Positions 7,588-15,532 of a stretch of DNA of 64,000 bases are shown piece after piece. The notes below the pieces were generated by a model. The model worked only from the letters and a program-made list of their open reading frames with translations, had not been told where the DNA came from and did no database searches. A program made the translations under genes and the position numbers. Within the stretch, counting starts at the first letter, position 1. Each line of letters starts with the position of its first letter. The DNA comes from Bin87 sp034423115 (GTDB taxonomy: Bacteria > Chloroflexota > Dehalococcoidia > Lucifugimonadales > UBA3495), in the NCBI GenBank assembly GCA_034423115.1, contig DAOUJD010000044.1, forward strand, positions 1 through 64,000. Reading direction: 5' to 3'.

Positions 7588-8538
7588 ATGCTCACCAAGG
7601 CTACCCACAAAGGCCTGCTTTCCACCATCGGCAACACGCCCTTGGTGGAGCTGGAAAACCTTAGCCCCAACCCCAACGTGCGGCTGTTCGCCAAGCTCGA
7701 GGGCCAGAATCCCACCGGCAGCGTCAAGGATCGCATCGGTCTCAAGATGATCGAACGGGCGGAGGCGGATGGTGAGATCACTCCGAACCGCACCATCCTG
7801 GAGCCCACCTCCGGCAACACCGGAATATCCCTCGCTATGATCGGCCGGCTGAAGGGCTACAAGGTCTCGGTGGTGATGCCCGAGAACGTCTCGGTGGAGC
7901 GCACCCAACTGCTGGAAGCCTACGGCGCTGAGATCATTTACTCCGATGGGTCCCTGGGCACCAACGGGAGCGTGGTCGTCGCTCAGGAAATCGTGGCAAA
8001 GAACCCCCACGACTACCTGATGCTGTACCAGTACGGCAACGAGGGCAATCCGGAGGCCCACTACGAAGGGACGGGCCAGGAGATCGTCGAAGCCCTGCCC
8101 GACGTGGACGTGTTCGTGGCCGGCCTTGGCACGGGCGGCACCCTTATGGGCAATGCCCGGCGACTCAAGGAGCACCGCAGCGACATCAAGATCATCGCGG
8201 TGGCCCCCGAGCCGGACGATTTCATCTCCGGTCTGCGCCGGCTGGAAGACGGATTCATCCCGCCCATTCTGGACATTAACCTGCTGGACAACCGGCTGTT
8301 GGTGAACAGCTTCGATTCCTTCTACATGACCAAAGACCTCATGGACAAGGAAGGGATCTTCGCCGGCATCTCCTCCGGCTCCGTGATCGCCGGCGCGTTG
8401 AAATACGCCGAGCGCATGGAAAGCGGCAACGTGGTATGCCTGCTTGCGGACGGCGGATGGAAATACCTGAGCAGCCAGTTGTGGACGCGAGATTACGAAA
8501 CCCTGGCCCAGGAAGCGCAGGGCAAGATCTGGTGGTAA
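7588..8538 (+). CDS. cysM: cysteine synthase, CysM type
   Basis: A 316-residue fold-type II PLP enzyme. K47 in NPTGSVKDR is the Schiff-base lysine, T74-SGNTGI-80 binds the substrate carboxylate, and GTGGT (about residues 183-187) grips the PLP phosphate. It makes cysteine from an activated serine. The C-terminal AQGKIWW resembles the C-terminal tail of mycobacterial CysM, which uses O-phosphoserine and thiocarboxylated CysO, and adjacency to moeB supports that route. Substrate choice is inferred, because ordinary O-acetylserine sulfhydrylases share the same core. A strong terminator follows. Confidence 0.85.
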   Translation: MLTKATHKGLLSTIGNTPLVELENLSPNPNVRLFAKLEGQNPTGSVKDRIGLKMIERAEADGEITPNRTILEPTSGNTGISLAMIGRLKGYKVSVVMPENVSVERTQLLEAYGAEIIYSDGSLGTNGSVVVAQEIVAKNPHDYLMLYQYGNEGNPEAHYEGTGQEIVEALPDVDVFVAGLGTGGTLMGNARRLKEHRSDIKIIAVAPEPDDFISGLRRLEDGFIPPILDINLLDNRLLVNSFDSFYMTKDLMDKEGIFAGISSGSVIAGALKYAERMESGNVVCLLADGGWKYLSSQLWTRDYETLAQEAQGKIWW

Positions 8539-8567
8539 GGCGGAACCCCGGTCCCAATTGCTGCGAG

Positions 8568-8591
8568 GCCCGCCGCACCCGGCGGGCTTTC
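8568..8591 (+). terminator. terminator after cysM
   Basis: A perfect 8-bp stem GCCCGCCG/CGGCGGGC closes a CACC loop and is followed by TTTC. It ends the moeB-cysM transcript and insulates the nusA promoter 17 bp downstream. Confidence 0.8.
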
Positions 8592-8607
8592 ACTTGCCAT
8601 AATCGCC

Positions 8608-8636
8608 TTGCCCACTCCCTGCAACGATGATATAAT
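8608..8636 (+). promoter_or_regulatory. sigma70-type promoter upstream of nusA
   Basis: TTGCCC (8608-8613) and TATAAT (8631-8636) are separated by 17 bp. Transcription would begin near 8643, leaving a leader of about 160 nt before the nusA start, most of it structured. Confidence 0.7.
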
Positions 8637-8642
8637 TCGGCC

Positions 8643-8750
8643 ACATAAACGCCCTGTTGCGGGGTACACCGACCTTCGGGTCATCGCCCTGCGACGAGAG
8701 GTTTTGGTATAGATTAGGCGGGGCGTAAACCCGCCTTATTTCTATCAATT
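8643..8750 (+). ncRNA. candidate structured leader RNA or attenuator ahead of nusA
   Basis: A 9-bp stem (8656-8664 with 8687-8695, two G-U pairs) encloses an internal loop and a perfect GACC-UUCG-GGUC tetraloop hairpin (8671-8682). It is followed by a 7-bp hairpin AGGCGGG/CCCGCCT (8716-8736) running into UAUUUCUAU. The second hairpin looks like a weak intrinsic terminator, so the region could be a short independent RNA or a nusA attenuator. I recognise no known RNA family in it. Confidence 0.4.
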
Positions 8751-8801
8751 GGACTGGGGCATCAAAAAGAAAATCAAAACGTTCGGCCAGCGGAGGACAA
8801 C

Positions 8802-10622
8802 ATGAAAAGCGATTTCATGATGGCGTTGAATCAGTTATCTGCCGAACGCGGGCTGCGCAAGGAACTCGTGCTCAACAAGGTGGAGGTGGCCCTTGCCACC
8901 GCTTTCCGCCGCGATAGCGTTGCGGGCGCCAAGAATCTCTCGGTGAAGCTTAACCCCAATACCGGTGATATCAGCATCTTCCCGCTGAGGATGGTGGTTG
9001 AAGAAGTGGAAGACCCCGAGACCCAGATCTCCCTGGCCGAGGCATTGCGCCTCACGCCTACCGCCCAGGTCGATACTGAGATTCCGGAGTCTGAAGAGGT
9101 TTCGTATGACACCAGCCGCATCTCCGCTCAAACCGCGCGCCAGGTGCTGATGCAAGGTCTGCGTGAGGCCGAACGAGAGAAGACCTTTGAGGAATACTCG
9201 GGATATCAGGGCGAAATCATCAGCGGCAGCGTGGAGAGCATCGAAAAGGGCCCTACGGTTTTCATCAATCTGAACCCCCACCAGGCGCAGAATCAGAACC
9301 GGGCGCGGGGCATCATGCGCCCGGACAACCAGGTAATCAACGAACGGTACCGCAAAGGCCAGAACCTCAAGGTTTTGCTGGTAGAAGTCCAACAGACCAC
9401 CCGCGGGCCGGAGGTCGTGGTCAGCCGCGCTCACCGCGACCTGCTGCGCAGGTTGATGGAAGCGGAAGTGCCCGAGATCAGCAACGGCACCGTGGAAATC
9501 CGCGCCATCGCCAGGGACCCCGGCATACGCAGCAAGGTGGCGGTCGCGTCCCACCAGGAGGGAGTCGATCCCGTCGGCTCCTGCATCGGGCTGCGGGGCA
9601 ACCGCATCCAGAGCGTTGTCAACGAATTGCAGGGCGAAAAAATAGACGTCATAGAGTGGGATTCAAACCCTCAGGTACTGATTTCGCGGGCCCTCAGCCC
9701 GGCTGACGTGGGAGCCGTGGAACTGGAACCGGATGAACGCACCGCATACGTGGTGGTGCCCGAAAGCCAGATGTCTTTGGCCATCGGTCGGGACGGACAG
9801 AACGCGAAACTCGCCGCCAGGCTCACCGGGTGGCGGTTGGATATCAAGAACGTGGAGCAGTGGGAAGCCCTGCGCGCCGTGCGTGCCGCCGAGGCAGCCC
9901 GCATCGCGGCGGAACGGGCCGCTGCTGCCGCCGCGTTGGCCGAAGCTGAAGCCGCCGCTGCGGCTGCTGAAGCCGAGGCGGCAGCCCAGGTGGAATCTGA
10001 AACGGTGGCTGTTGAACCGGAACCTGAAGTTGAGGCTTTGCCGGTGGCCGAAGCTGCGGAAGCCGCCATCGCGGAAACCGGCTTGGTCGTGCAGTCCCCC
10101 GAAGAGGTCGAGATAGAGGTATCAGAGGAGCCCGAGGAAGTCGAAGCGCTGCCCGCGGCTGAAGCTCCGGCGGTCATTGAAGAAGCCGAGGTCGCCGTTC
10201 CCGAACCGGTTGCGGCCGAGATCCAACCCGAACCCGAACCTGATTACGACGAGGAGGCGCTGTTGGCCGAATTGCTCGCGGAAGAGGAAGCCGCCGCCGC
10301 CATGGCGGAGGCTCAACCCGGACCTGAACCGGAACCGGTGGGCCTCAGCGTGGATGCGCTGGACACCCTGACGTTGGATGACGTCATCGAAGACGACGAA
10401 GAAGAGGAATTTGAAGACGAAGAGGACGAATTGCTCGACGAGGAGATGAGTGATCTGCTGGCCGGCCTGCCCAACCTGGCGCCCGACGCCGGCAAGATCA
10501 GGTTCGCTGAGGACATCGTCGGCGAACACCGGGGCAGCACTGGCCGGCGCCGACGTGGCGGCGGAAACCGACGCGGGGGCAACGTTCCCGGCGCCCGTGG
10601 CCCCGGCCCGCGCCGTCGATAA
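8802..10622 (+). CDS. nusA: transcription elongation/termination factor NusA with long acidic tail
   Basis: A 606-residue NusA. The N-terminal RNA-polymerase-binding domain covers roughly residues 1-125, followed by an S1 domain (GEIISGSVESIEKGPTVFINL) and two KH domains (VDPVGSCIGLRGNRIQ and the MSLAIGRDGQNAKLAARLTGW region) ending near 350. From about residue 360 to the end (some 40 percent of the protein) is an Ala/Glu/Pro-rich acidic tail ending in an RRRRGGGNRRGG-type basic patch. Ordinary NusA proteins lack this tail. The gene opens the nusA-ylxR-infB operon. rimP, which usually precedes nusA, is not here. Confidence 0.95.
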   Translation: MKSDFMMALNQLSAERGLRKELVLNKVEVALATAFRRDSVAGAKNLSVKLNPNTGDISIFPLRMVVEEVEDPETQISLAEALRLTPTAQVDTEIPESEEVSYDTSRISAQTARQVLMQGLREAEREKTFEEYSGYQGEIISGSVESIEKGPTVFINLNPHQAQNQNRARGIMRPDNQVINERYRKGQNLKVLLVEVQQTTRGPEVVVSRAHRDLLRRLMEAEVPEISNGTVEIRAIARDPGIRSKVAVASHQEGVDPVGSCIGLRGNRIQSVVNELQGEKIDVIEWDSNPQVLISRALSPADVGAVELEPDERTAYVVVPESQMSLAIGRDGQNAKLAARLTGWRLDIKNVEQWEALRAVRAAEAARIAAERAAAAAALAEAEAAAAAAEAEAAAQVESETVAVEPEPEVEALPVAEAAEAAIAETGLVVQSPEEVEIEVSEEPEEVEALPAAEAPAVIEEAEVAVPEPVAAEIQPEPEPDYDEEALLAELLAEEEAAAAMAEAQPGPEPEPVGLSVDALDTLTLDDVIEDDEEEEFEDEEDELLDEEMSDLLAGLPNLAPDAGKIRFAEDIVGEHRGSTGRRRRGGGNRRGGNVPGARGPGPRRR

Positions 10623-10672
10623 GCGCCTCAACCGTAAACGTCGAGACTCGACATTGGGATTAGGTAACCGGA

Positions 10673-11008
10673 ATTCCGAAAAAGCGACACATACCGGAAC
10701 GGACCTGTATCGCCTGCGGCCAAAAGGGGCCGAAGAGCATGCTGGTGCGAATCGTACGCACTCCGGACGGGCCGGTTGCGCCGGATCCCACCGGGCGCGC
10801 CAACGGCAGGGGAGCGTACCTGTGCAACCGGGTGGCATGCTGGGAAGGCGGGTTGGCGAAACGAGCGCTCAGTCGCAGCCTGCGCGTCCAGGTCTCGGAT
10901 GCAGACCTGGAATCGCTCCAGAATTACTATATCGAGATTATCCAAACCGGAGGGGCCAGCCTCGAGACCGGAGGGGCCGCTCACCAACCGCCGGGCGTGC
11001 GCAACTGA
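10673..11008 (+). CDS. ylxR: YlxR-family nucleic-acid-binding protein, apparent ATT start
   Basis: YlxR (DUF448) is a small RNA-binding-type protein encoded between nusA and infB. The in-frame sequence from ATT 10673 reads (M)PKKRHIPERTCIACGQK and continues into the conserved LVRIVRTPDG, DPTGRANGRGAYLC and LSRSLRV segments, giving 111 residues. The family's N-terminal CxxC (C12, C15) lies upstream of the first ATG (10739), so that ATG cannot be the true start. Between the in-frame stop TAG 10661 and 10739 there is no ATG, GTG or TTG. ATT 10673, 8 nt after TTAGG, is the best candidate, as in infC. A sequencing error is the alternative. Confidence 0.8.
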   Translation: MPKKRHIPERTCIACGQKGPKSMLVRIVRTPDGPVAPDPTGRANGRGAYLCNRVACWEGGLAKRALSRSLRVQVSDADLESLQNYYIEIIQTGGASLETGGAAHQPPGVRN

Positions 11009-11062
11009 CCCGTCGCGTACCGCTAGCTCAGGTGGATTGATCGGCACGAGGAGGTGTTATTT

Positions 11063-12871
11063 ATGACTACTCAGCAACGCACCGCAGGGCCAAGGCGGGC
11101 CCGGCGCAGTGAACCCCGTCGCAGCACCCCTCGAGCATTGGTCTTGCCCGAGACCCTCACCGTTAAAGATCTGGCCGAATTGCTGGATCAGTCGCCCGTT
11201 GACGTTATCAAACAACTGATGCGGCACGGCATCATGGTGGCGGTGAACCAGGTCATCGACCACCAGGTGGCCACTGTGGCTGCTGCGGCGTATGGCGTGA
11301 GAACCAGGCTGGCGGAGGCGACCGAGGATACGGCCGCGATCCATGCCGGTGATACGAACGAAGATGATGGTTTGATGGAAAACCGACCGCCGGTCATCAC
11401 CATCCTCGGCCACGTTGACCACGGAAAAACGAGCCTTTTGGACTACATCCGCGAAACCTCGGTGGTCGACAAGGAAGCCGGAGGCATCACGCAGCATATC
11501 GGCGCTTATCAGGTCGCCCGGGACGGTCAGCCGATAACCTTCCTCGACACCCCCGGGCATGCCGCGTTCACCGCCATCCGCTCCCGCGGCGCGAGGGTGA
11601 CGGACATCGCGGTTCTGGTGGTTGCCGCCGACGACGGGATAATGCCTCAGACTGATGAGGCGATCAACCACGCCCGCGCGGCCGAGGTCCCTATAGTCGT
11701 CGCCATCAACAAGATGGACCTCCCAGGAGCGCAACCAGACGTCGTCAAGCGTCAACTCAGCGAACGCAACCTGTTGGTTGAAGATTGGGGAGGGGACGTG
11801 ATCGCGGTGCCGGTCTCCGCTCAGACCGGAGACGGTATCGACGACCTGCTCGAAAACCTTACGGTGTTGTCCGAGATCATGGAGTTGAAGGCGAATCCCA
11901 ATCGGGATGCCGCGGGTGTGATCGTTGAAGCCACCTTGGACCGCCGGCGGGGACCCACCGCTACGGTCCTGGTGCAAGCCGGAACGCTCAAAGTCGGCGA
12001 TCAAATCGTGGCGGGAGGCGCTTGGGGACGGGTGCGCGCCATAACCAACGAGCGCGGCGAAACCATCGACGCTATCACCCCCGGATCGCCCGGCGTGGTT
12101 ATCGGTCTGAACGCCACTCCGGAAGCCGGAGACATCCTGAAAGTGGTTCGGGACGAACGGACGGCGCGTCAGACCGCCACCCGTCATGGGCAGCGCAGCA
12201 GCACCGGCAACCTGGACACCGTTCTGACTCTGGACAGCGTGGTCAAGCAGATCGACGCCGGCGATGTGAAAGAATTGGTCCTGGTGTTGAAGGCCGACGT
12301 CCAGGGCAGCGTTGAAGCCATCGTGCAATCTGTAGAGAAACTATCCGACGGTGACGTAAAGGCGCGGGTTATCCACTCCGGGTCCGGCGCCGTCAGCGAC
12401 TCCGACGTGCAACTGGCGTCGGCGTCGGAAGGCATCATCCTGGCGTTCAACGTCGGGTTCGAAATTGGCGCGGAGCGCACCGCCGAACGTCTGGGCGTGG
12501 AGGTCCGAAACTACCAGATCATCTACCGACTTCTGGAGGATGTGGAACAAGCCCTCCACGGCATGCTGGAGCCCGAGTTCCAGGAGGTCGTCGTCGGTCG
12601 TGCCGAGGTTCGGGAGATATTCCCTGGCCGCCGAGGCCTGCGCATCGCTGGTTGTCGCGTACTGGATGGCCGCATCACGCGCCAAGGCACGGTGCGGATC
12701 ATGCGCGAGGACGAAATCGTCGCCGAAACCGAGATGTCGAGCCTGCGACACTTCAGGGATGAGGTCAACCAGGCCACGGCCGGCACCGAGTGCGGCATCG
12801 TCCTGGACTCATTCAATGACTATGAGGAAGGCGACGTGATCGTGTCCTACCGCATGGAAAGGGTCAACTAG
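11063..12871 (+). CDS. infB: translation initiation factor IF-2, short form
   Basis: A 602-residue IF-2, the GTPase that delivers initiator tRNA to the 30S subunit. It has a short N-terminal region with the IF2_N-like segment (LTVKDLAELLDQSPVDVIKQLM). G1 is GHVDHGKT at 116-123, followed by DTPGHAAF (G3) and NKMD (G4), then the beta-barrel and C1/C2 domains. The N-terminus before G1 is only about 115 residues, much shorter than in E. coli. I start at ATG 11063, spaced 8 nt from GAGGAGG, rather than the in-frame GTG at 11054 that overlaps that ribosome binding site. Confidence 0.95.
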   Translation: MTTQQRTAGPRRARRSEPRRSTPRALVLPETLTVKDLAELLDQSPVDVIKQLMRHGIMVAVNQVIDHQVATVAAAAYGVRTRLAEATEDTAAIHAGDTNEDDGLMENRPPVITILGHVDHGKTSLLDYIRETSVVDKEAGGITQHIGAYQVARDGQPITFLDTPGHAAFTAIRSRGARVTDIAVLVVAADDGIMPQTDEAINHARAAEVPIVVAINKMDLPGAQPDVVKRQLSERNLLVEDWGGDVIAVPVSAQTGDGIDDLLENLTVLSEIMELKANPNRDAAGVIVEATLDRRRGPTATVLVQAGTLKVGDQIVAGGAWGRVRAITNERGETIDAITPGSPGVVIGLNATPEAGDILKVVRDERTARQTATRHGQRSSTGNLDTVLTLDSVVKQIDAGDVKELVLVLKADVQGSVEAIVQSVEKLSDGDVKARVIHSGSGAVSDSDVQLASASEGIILAFNVGFEIGAERTAERLGVEVRNYQIIYRLLEDVEQALHGMLEPEFQEVVVGRAEVREIFPGRRGLRIAGCRVLDGRITRQGTVRIMREDEIVAETEMSSLRHFRDEVNQATAGTECGIVLDSFNDYEEGDVIVSYRMERVN

Positions 12872-12973
12872 CCCCGCACGCGACGTTGTACGTGTACCCG
12901 GCGGCCCGGCCAATCGTTAGCGGTGGCCGTCTCGCTGGGTTATCGAATCATTACAGTATCGGATGAGGCAGAC

Positions 12974-13369
12974 ATGGCCGACCGACGCCGCATTGAACGG
13001 GTGAACGGCCTGCTCCGTGAGGAAATCTCCCGGCTGATCTCCTCTCAGGTCAACGATCCGCGGCTCAGGGGGATCATCACCATCACCCAGGTCCGCACCG
13101 CTTCGGACCTGCGCACCGCTCGCGTGTACGTCAGCGTGATGGGCGATGAGAGCGTCCGCCAGGAAGCATTGGCCGGGATCCAATCGTCGGCTACCTACTT
13201 GCGCCGCGAACTGCGAGACAGGGTGTCGCTGCGCTACATACCCTTTTTGCGGTTCGTCCTGGATGACGCTCTGTTGGAAGCCGACCGCTTGATGAAGATC
13301 ATCGACGACCTGGAGGTGCCCGACGCATCCGAGAGCGGTGGCCTCCCTGCATCTGCCGGGCAGGGTTAG
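12974..13369 (+). CDS. rbfA: ribosome-binding factor A
   Basis: RbfA, 131 residues, a KH-like protein needed for maturation of the 17S rRNA 5' end and 30S assembly. Diagnostic segments are RRIERVNGLLREEISRLI, VNDPRLRGIITITQV, ARVYVSVMG and RRELRDRVSLRYIPFLRFVLDD. The start is taken at ATG 12974, shortly after GAGG, because family members begin just before the R-R-x-x-R-V-N helix; an upstream in-frame start at 12923 adds only unrelated residues. It is followed after 3 bp by truB. Confidence 0.92.
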   Translation: MADRRRIERVNGLLREEISRLISSQVNDPRLRGIITITQVRTASDLRTARVYVSVMGDESVRQEALAGIQSSATYLRRELRDRVSLRYIPFLRFVLDDALLEADRLMKIIDDLEVPDASESGGLPASAGQG

Positions 13370-13372
13370 ACC

Positions 13373-14365
13373 ATGCCAGCCCGTGGTCGGGCCGAATCGA
13401 CGGTCCATGGGTTTTTGAACCTGTACAAGCCGGCCGGCATGACCTCCATGGAGGCATTGCGGCGGGTCAAGCGCATCACCGGCCAACGGAGGAAAGTGGG
13501 ACACGCTGGAACGCTGGACCCGCTGGCCGAGGGAGTATTGCCCATCTGCTTCGGCCAGGCGACGCGGTTGATGGAACACGTGGTTTCGGGCGCCAAGCGG
13601 TATCGCATGACCGTACGGCTCGGCGCCAGGAGCAACACCTACGATGCAGAGGGCGACATCGAAGAGGTCGCCAATCCAGCCGCCCTCACCCGTAGCGAAA
13701 TCGCAGCGGCTCTGGCCCAGTTCGTCGGGACTATCGAACAGGTGCCGCCGATGTACAGCGCTATCAAGGTCGACGGGCAACGACTTTATGACCTCGCCCG
13801 ATCGGGCAAAGTAATCGACAGGCCGCCCCGCCAGGTGGAAGTTCACGCCATCCATATTGATGATATCGACCTGCCATTTTTGCGACTCACCGTCGATTGT
13901 GGGCGGGGCACCTACCTGCGCTCGATAGCTCACGATCTCGGTTGTGTTCTGGGGGTCGGCGGTTACGTTACAAGCCTGACCAGATTGTCCTGCGGGCAAT
14001 TCAGCGGGGAACGCGGGGTCACGCTGGACTCACTGGAGGAAGCGGCAGAGCGAGACGATTGGACCGCATACCTCCACCCGGTGGATTGGGCGTTGACGAA
14101 TATAGAGGTATTGCAGGTTACGCGTGAGCAGGAGAAGGCGATAAAAAACGGGCAGGCCATCTACACTGATCGGGTGCATATGTACCAGGAAATTGAGACC
14201 CGTCGCGCGTACAGCCCGGATGGCGTGTTCCTGGCGTTGTTGCAGTTCCAACACGAAACGGGCGGCTGGCAACCCCAAAAAGTCTTCAGCAGTTCAGAGG
14301 TCTCTGCTTATGCTCCCCATACGGCGGGAGACCAACCGCCGGGAGATTGGGAACACATAGGATGA
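13373..14365 (+). CDS. truB: tRNA pseudouridine(55) synthase TruB
   Basis: A 330-residue pseudouridine synthase that modifies U55 in the T-loop of tRNA. The catalytic aspartate is D49 in HAGTLDPLAEGVLPICFGQATRL. Conserved KRYRMTVRLG, PPMYSAIKVDG and DCGRGTYLRSIAHDLG segments follow, and a C-terminal extension of about 90 residues resembles a TruB C-terminal domain. It directly follows rbfA (3-bp gap), as in many bacteria. Its TGA overlaps the ATG of the next gene (ATGA at 14362-14365), implying coupled translation. Confidence 0.94.
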   Translation: MPARGRAESTVHGFLNLYKPAGMTSMEALRRVKRITGQRRKVGHAGTLDPLAEGVLPICFGQATRLMEHVVSGAKRYRMTVRLGARSNTYDAEGDIEEVANPAALTRSEIAAALAQFVGTIEQVPPMYSAIKVDGQRLYDLARSGKVIDRPPRQVEVHAIHIDDIDLPFLRLTVDCGRGTYLRSIAHDLGCVLGVGGYVTSLTRLSCGQFSGERGVTLDSLEEAAERDDWTAYLHPVDWALTNIEVLQVTREQEKAIKNGQAIYTDRVHMYQEIETRRAYSPDGVFLALLQFQHETGGWQPQKVFSSSEVSAYAPHTAGDQPPGDWEHIG

Positions 14366-14670
14366 ACCCTTCGGAAGCCGTATGCCAAGGATGTCGCCGG
14401 ATCCTGAGCGGTTCCAGCTACACCTTTCGGCCGACGGGCGGCACGGACGCCATCACCAAGTGCCTGAAATGCGCGCTGCGACATTGGCCCATGTTGCGAC
14501 GCTCGCTGATCGCCAGCGCCGTGGTCGGAACTGCGCTCACGGCGTTGAATCAGGGCGATGCCATTTTGACGGCGCAACTGTCCAACGCGTTGGCGTGGAA
14601 AATCCCGTTGACCTATTGCGTCCCTTTCCTGGTCGCTACCTACGGCGCCCTGTCCAACAGCCGAGATTAG
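14362..14670 (+). CDS. nrtS: NrtS-like small membrane protein with N-terminal CxxC pairs
   Basis: A 102-residue protein. The C-terminal part (AVVGTALTALNQGDAIL, then WKIPLTYCVPFLVATYGAL) matches the two-helix pattern of NrtS, a small nitrate/nitrite transporter. Ahead of it, C8-x2-C11 and C34-x2-C37 form a zinc-ribbon-like unit that, as far as I recall, typical NrtS proteins lack. I start at ATG 14362, which overlaps the truB stop; an in-frame TTG at 14347 lies inside truB. Co-transcription with truB is likely. The transport role is inferred from the family. Confidence 0.7.
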   Translation: MNPSEAVCQGCRRILSGSSYTFRPTGGTDAITKCLKCALRHWPMLRRSLIASAVVGTALTALNQGDAILTAQLSNALAWKIPLTYCVPFLVATYGALSNSRD

Positions 14671-14682
14671 CTGGACGCAATG

Positions 14683-14715
14683 AACAAAGGCGCGCCGTGG
14701 ATCGACAGGCGCGCC
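14683..14715 (-). terminator. lexA terminator
   Basis: Read on the minus strand, GGCGCGCC (14715-14708) pairs with GGCGCGCC (14696-14689) around an 11-nt loop and is followed by TTTGTTC. It lies 28 bp after the lexA stop. Confidence 0.65.
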
Positions 14716-14742
14716 CTCGATGGTTGCGGTGTTTCGTTTCGC

Positions 14743-15396
14743 CTAGAACTGGCGCAACACTTCCACGACGCGGCCCCTCACTTCCACGTTGTCCGCGTCA
14801 ACGTAGATGGGATCCATGGTGCTGTTGGCCGGCTGCAGGCGAACCTGGCTCCCCTCGCGGTAAAACTTCTTGAGCGTGGCCTCTTCTTCCTCAACGAGCC
14901 AGGCAACGACCATCTCGCCATTCTGCGCGGTGTTGGTCGGCGTGATGACCACCACGTCGCCGTCATCAATCAAGGCGTCGATCATAGAGGTCCCTTTCAC
15001 GGATAGAGCAAACAGGGTGCCGTGCCTCTTTTTCAGCTCCGGCCTGACCTCTACGATGTCGAACTCCGCGGCAGCGGCGGCCCCTTCGGACGAAAAGGCC
15101 GGAATCGGCTCGCCGGCCGCGATGCTGCCCACGATCTGGACACGGGCTGAACCCGCATTAACCGGCAATCCGGTCTCGTCCAGCAGTTCAATACCCCTGG
15201 CTATTTCGGAACGGCGCTTGAGGTAGCCGTACCGCTCCAGCAGCCGTAGGTTGTAGTCCACCACCGAAGTGCTGCTGATTTCGCACCCCCGTTGAATGTC
15301 GCGAACGGTTGGCGGCATACCGTTCTCTTCCAGGAACTGTTCGATGTATTGCAGGATCTTCTGCTGACGTTCTCGCAGCGGGCGATTGGATGTCAT
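14743..15396 (-). CDS. lexA: LexA SOS repressor
   Basis: A 217-residue repressor-protease. The N-terminal winged helix contains TVRDIQRGCEISSTSVVDYNLRLL. The cleavage site is A94-G95 (SIAAGEP), and the catalytic dyad is S137 (KGTSMIDALI) and K176 (EATLKKFY). It represses DNA-damage genes and cleaves itself when bound to RecA filaments. An optimal ribosome binding site GGAGGTGA precedes the ATG. A near-consensus promoter and a palindrome at the expected start of transcription lie upstream, indicating autoregulation. The helix-turn-helix sequence differs from E. coli LexA, so a different operator is expected. Confidence 0.95.
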   Translation of the reverse strand: MTSNRPLRERQQKILQYIEQFLEENGMPPTVRDIQRGCEISSTSVVDYNLRLLERYGYLKRRSEIARGIELLDETGLPVNAGSARVQIVGSIAAGEPIPAFSSEGAAAAAEFDIVEVRPELKKRHGTLFALSVKGTSMIDALIDDGDVVVITPTNTAQNGEMVVAWLVEEEEATLKKFYREGSQVRLQPANSTMDPIYVDADNVEVRGRVVEVLRQF

Positions 15397-15446
15397 GGGC
15401 GGTCACCTCCGGAACAAACTTAAGCGTTCCATTGTGCGGAAATTTT

Positions 15447-15459
15447 GTTCGTTGCGAAC
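15447..15459 (-). promoter_or_regulatory. candidate LexA operator
   Basis: A perfect palindrome GTTCG-TTG-CGAAC directly abuts the -10 box of the lexA promoter, covering the predicted transcription start. It differs from the CGAAC-N4-GTTCG box of Gram-positive LexA in having the half-sites in the opposite order. A second, looser repeat GGAAC-N10-GTTCC (15411-15430) lies in the leader. Confidence 0.6.
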
Positions 15460-15488
15460 ATAATACCCGTAAACCGCTGTGCTGTCAA
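15460..15488 (-). promoter_or_regulatory. lexA promoter
   Basis: On the minus strand TTGACA (15488-15483) and TATTAT (15465-15460) are separated by exactly 17 bp, a near-consensus sigma70-type promoter about 64 bp upstream of the lexA start. Confidence 0.85.
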
Positions 15489-15532
15489 CGCAATTCGCGG
15501 CATTACAACCACCGTCCCGCACCATATAAGGT

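Noticed and set aside
10739..11008. ylxR starting at ATG 10739
   Set aside because: This would remove the conserved RTCxxC motif that is present in frame upstream.
11057..12328. 423-codon antisense frame over infB
   Set aside because: A shadow created by the codon bias of a GC-rich gene; the plus strand encodes clear IF-2.
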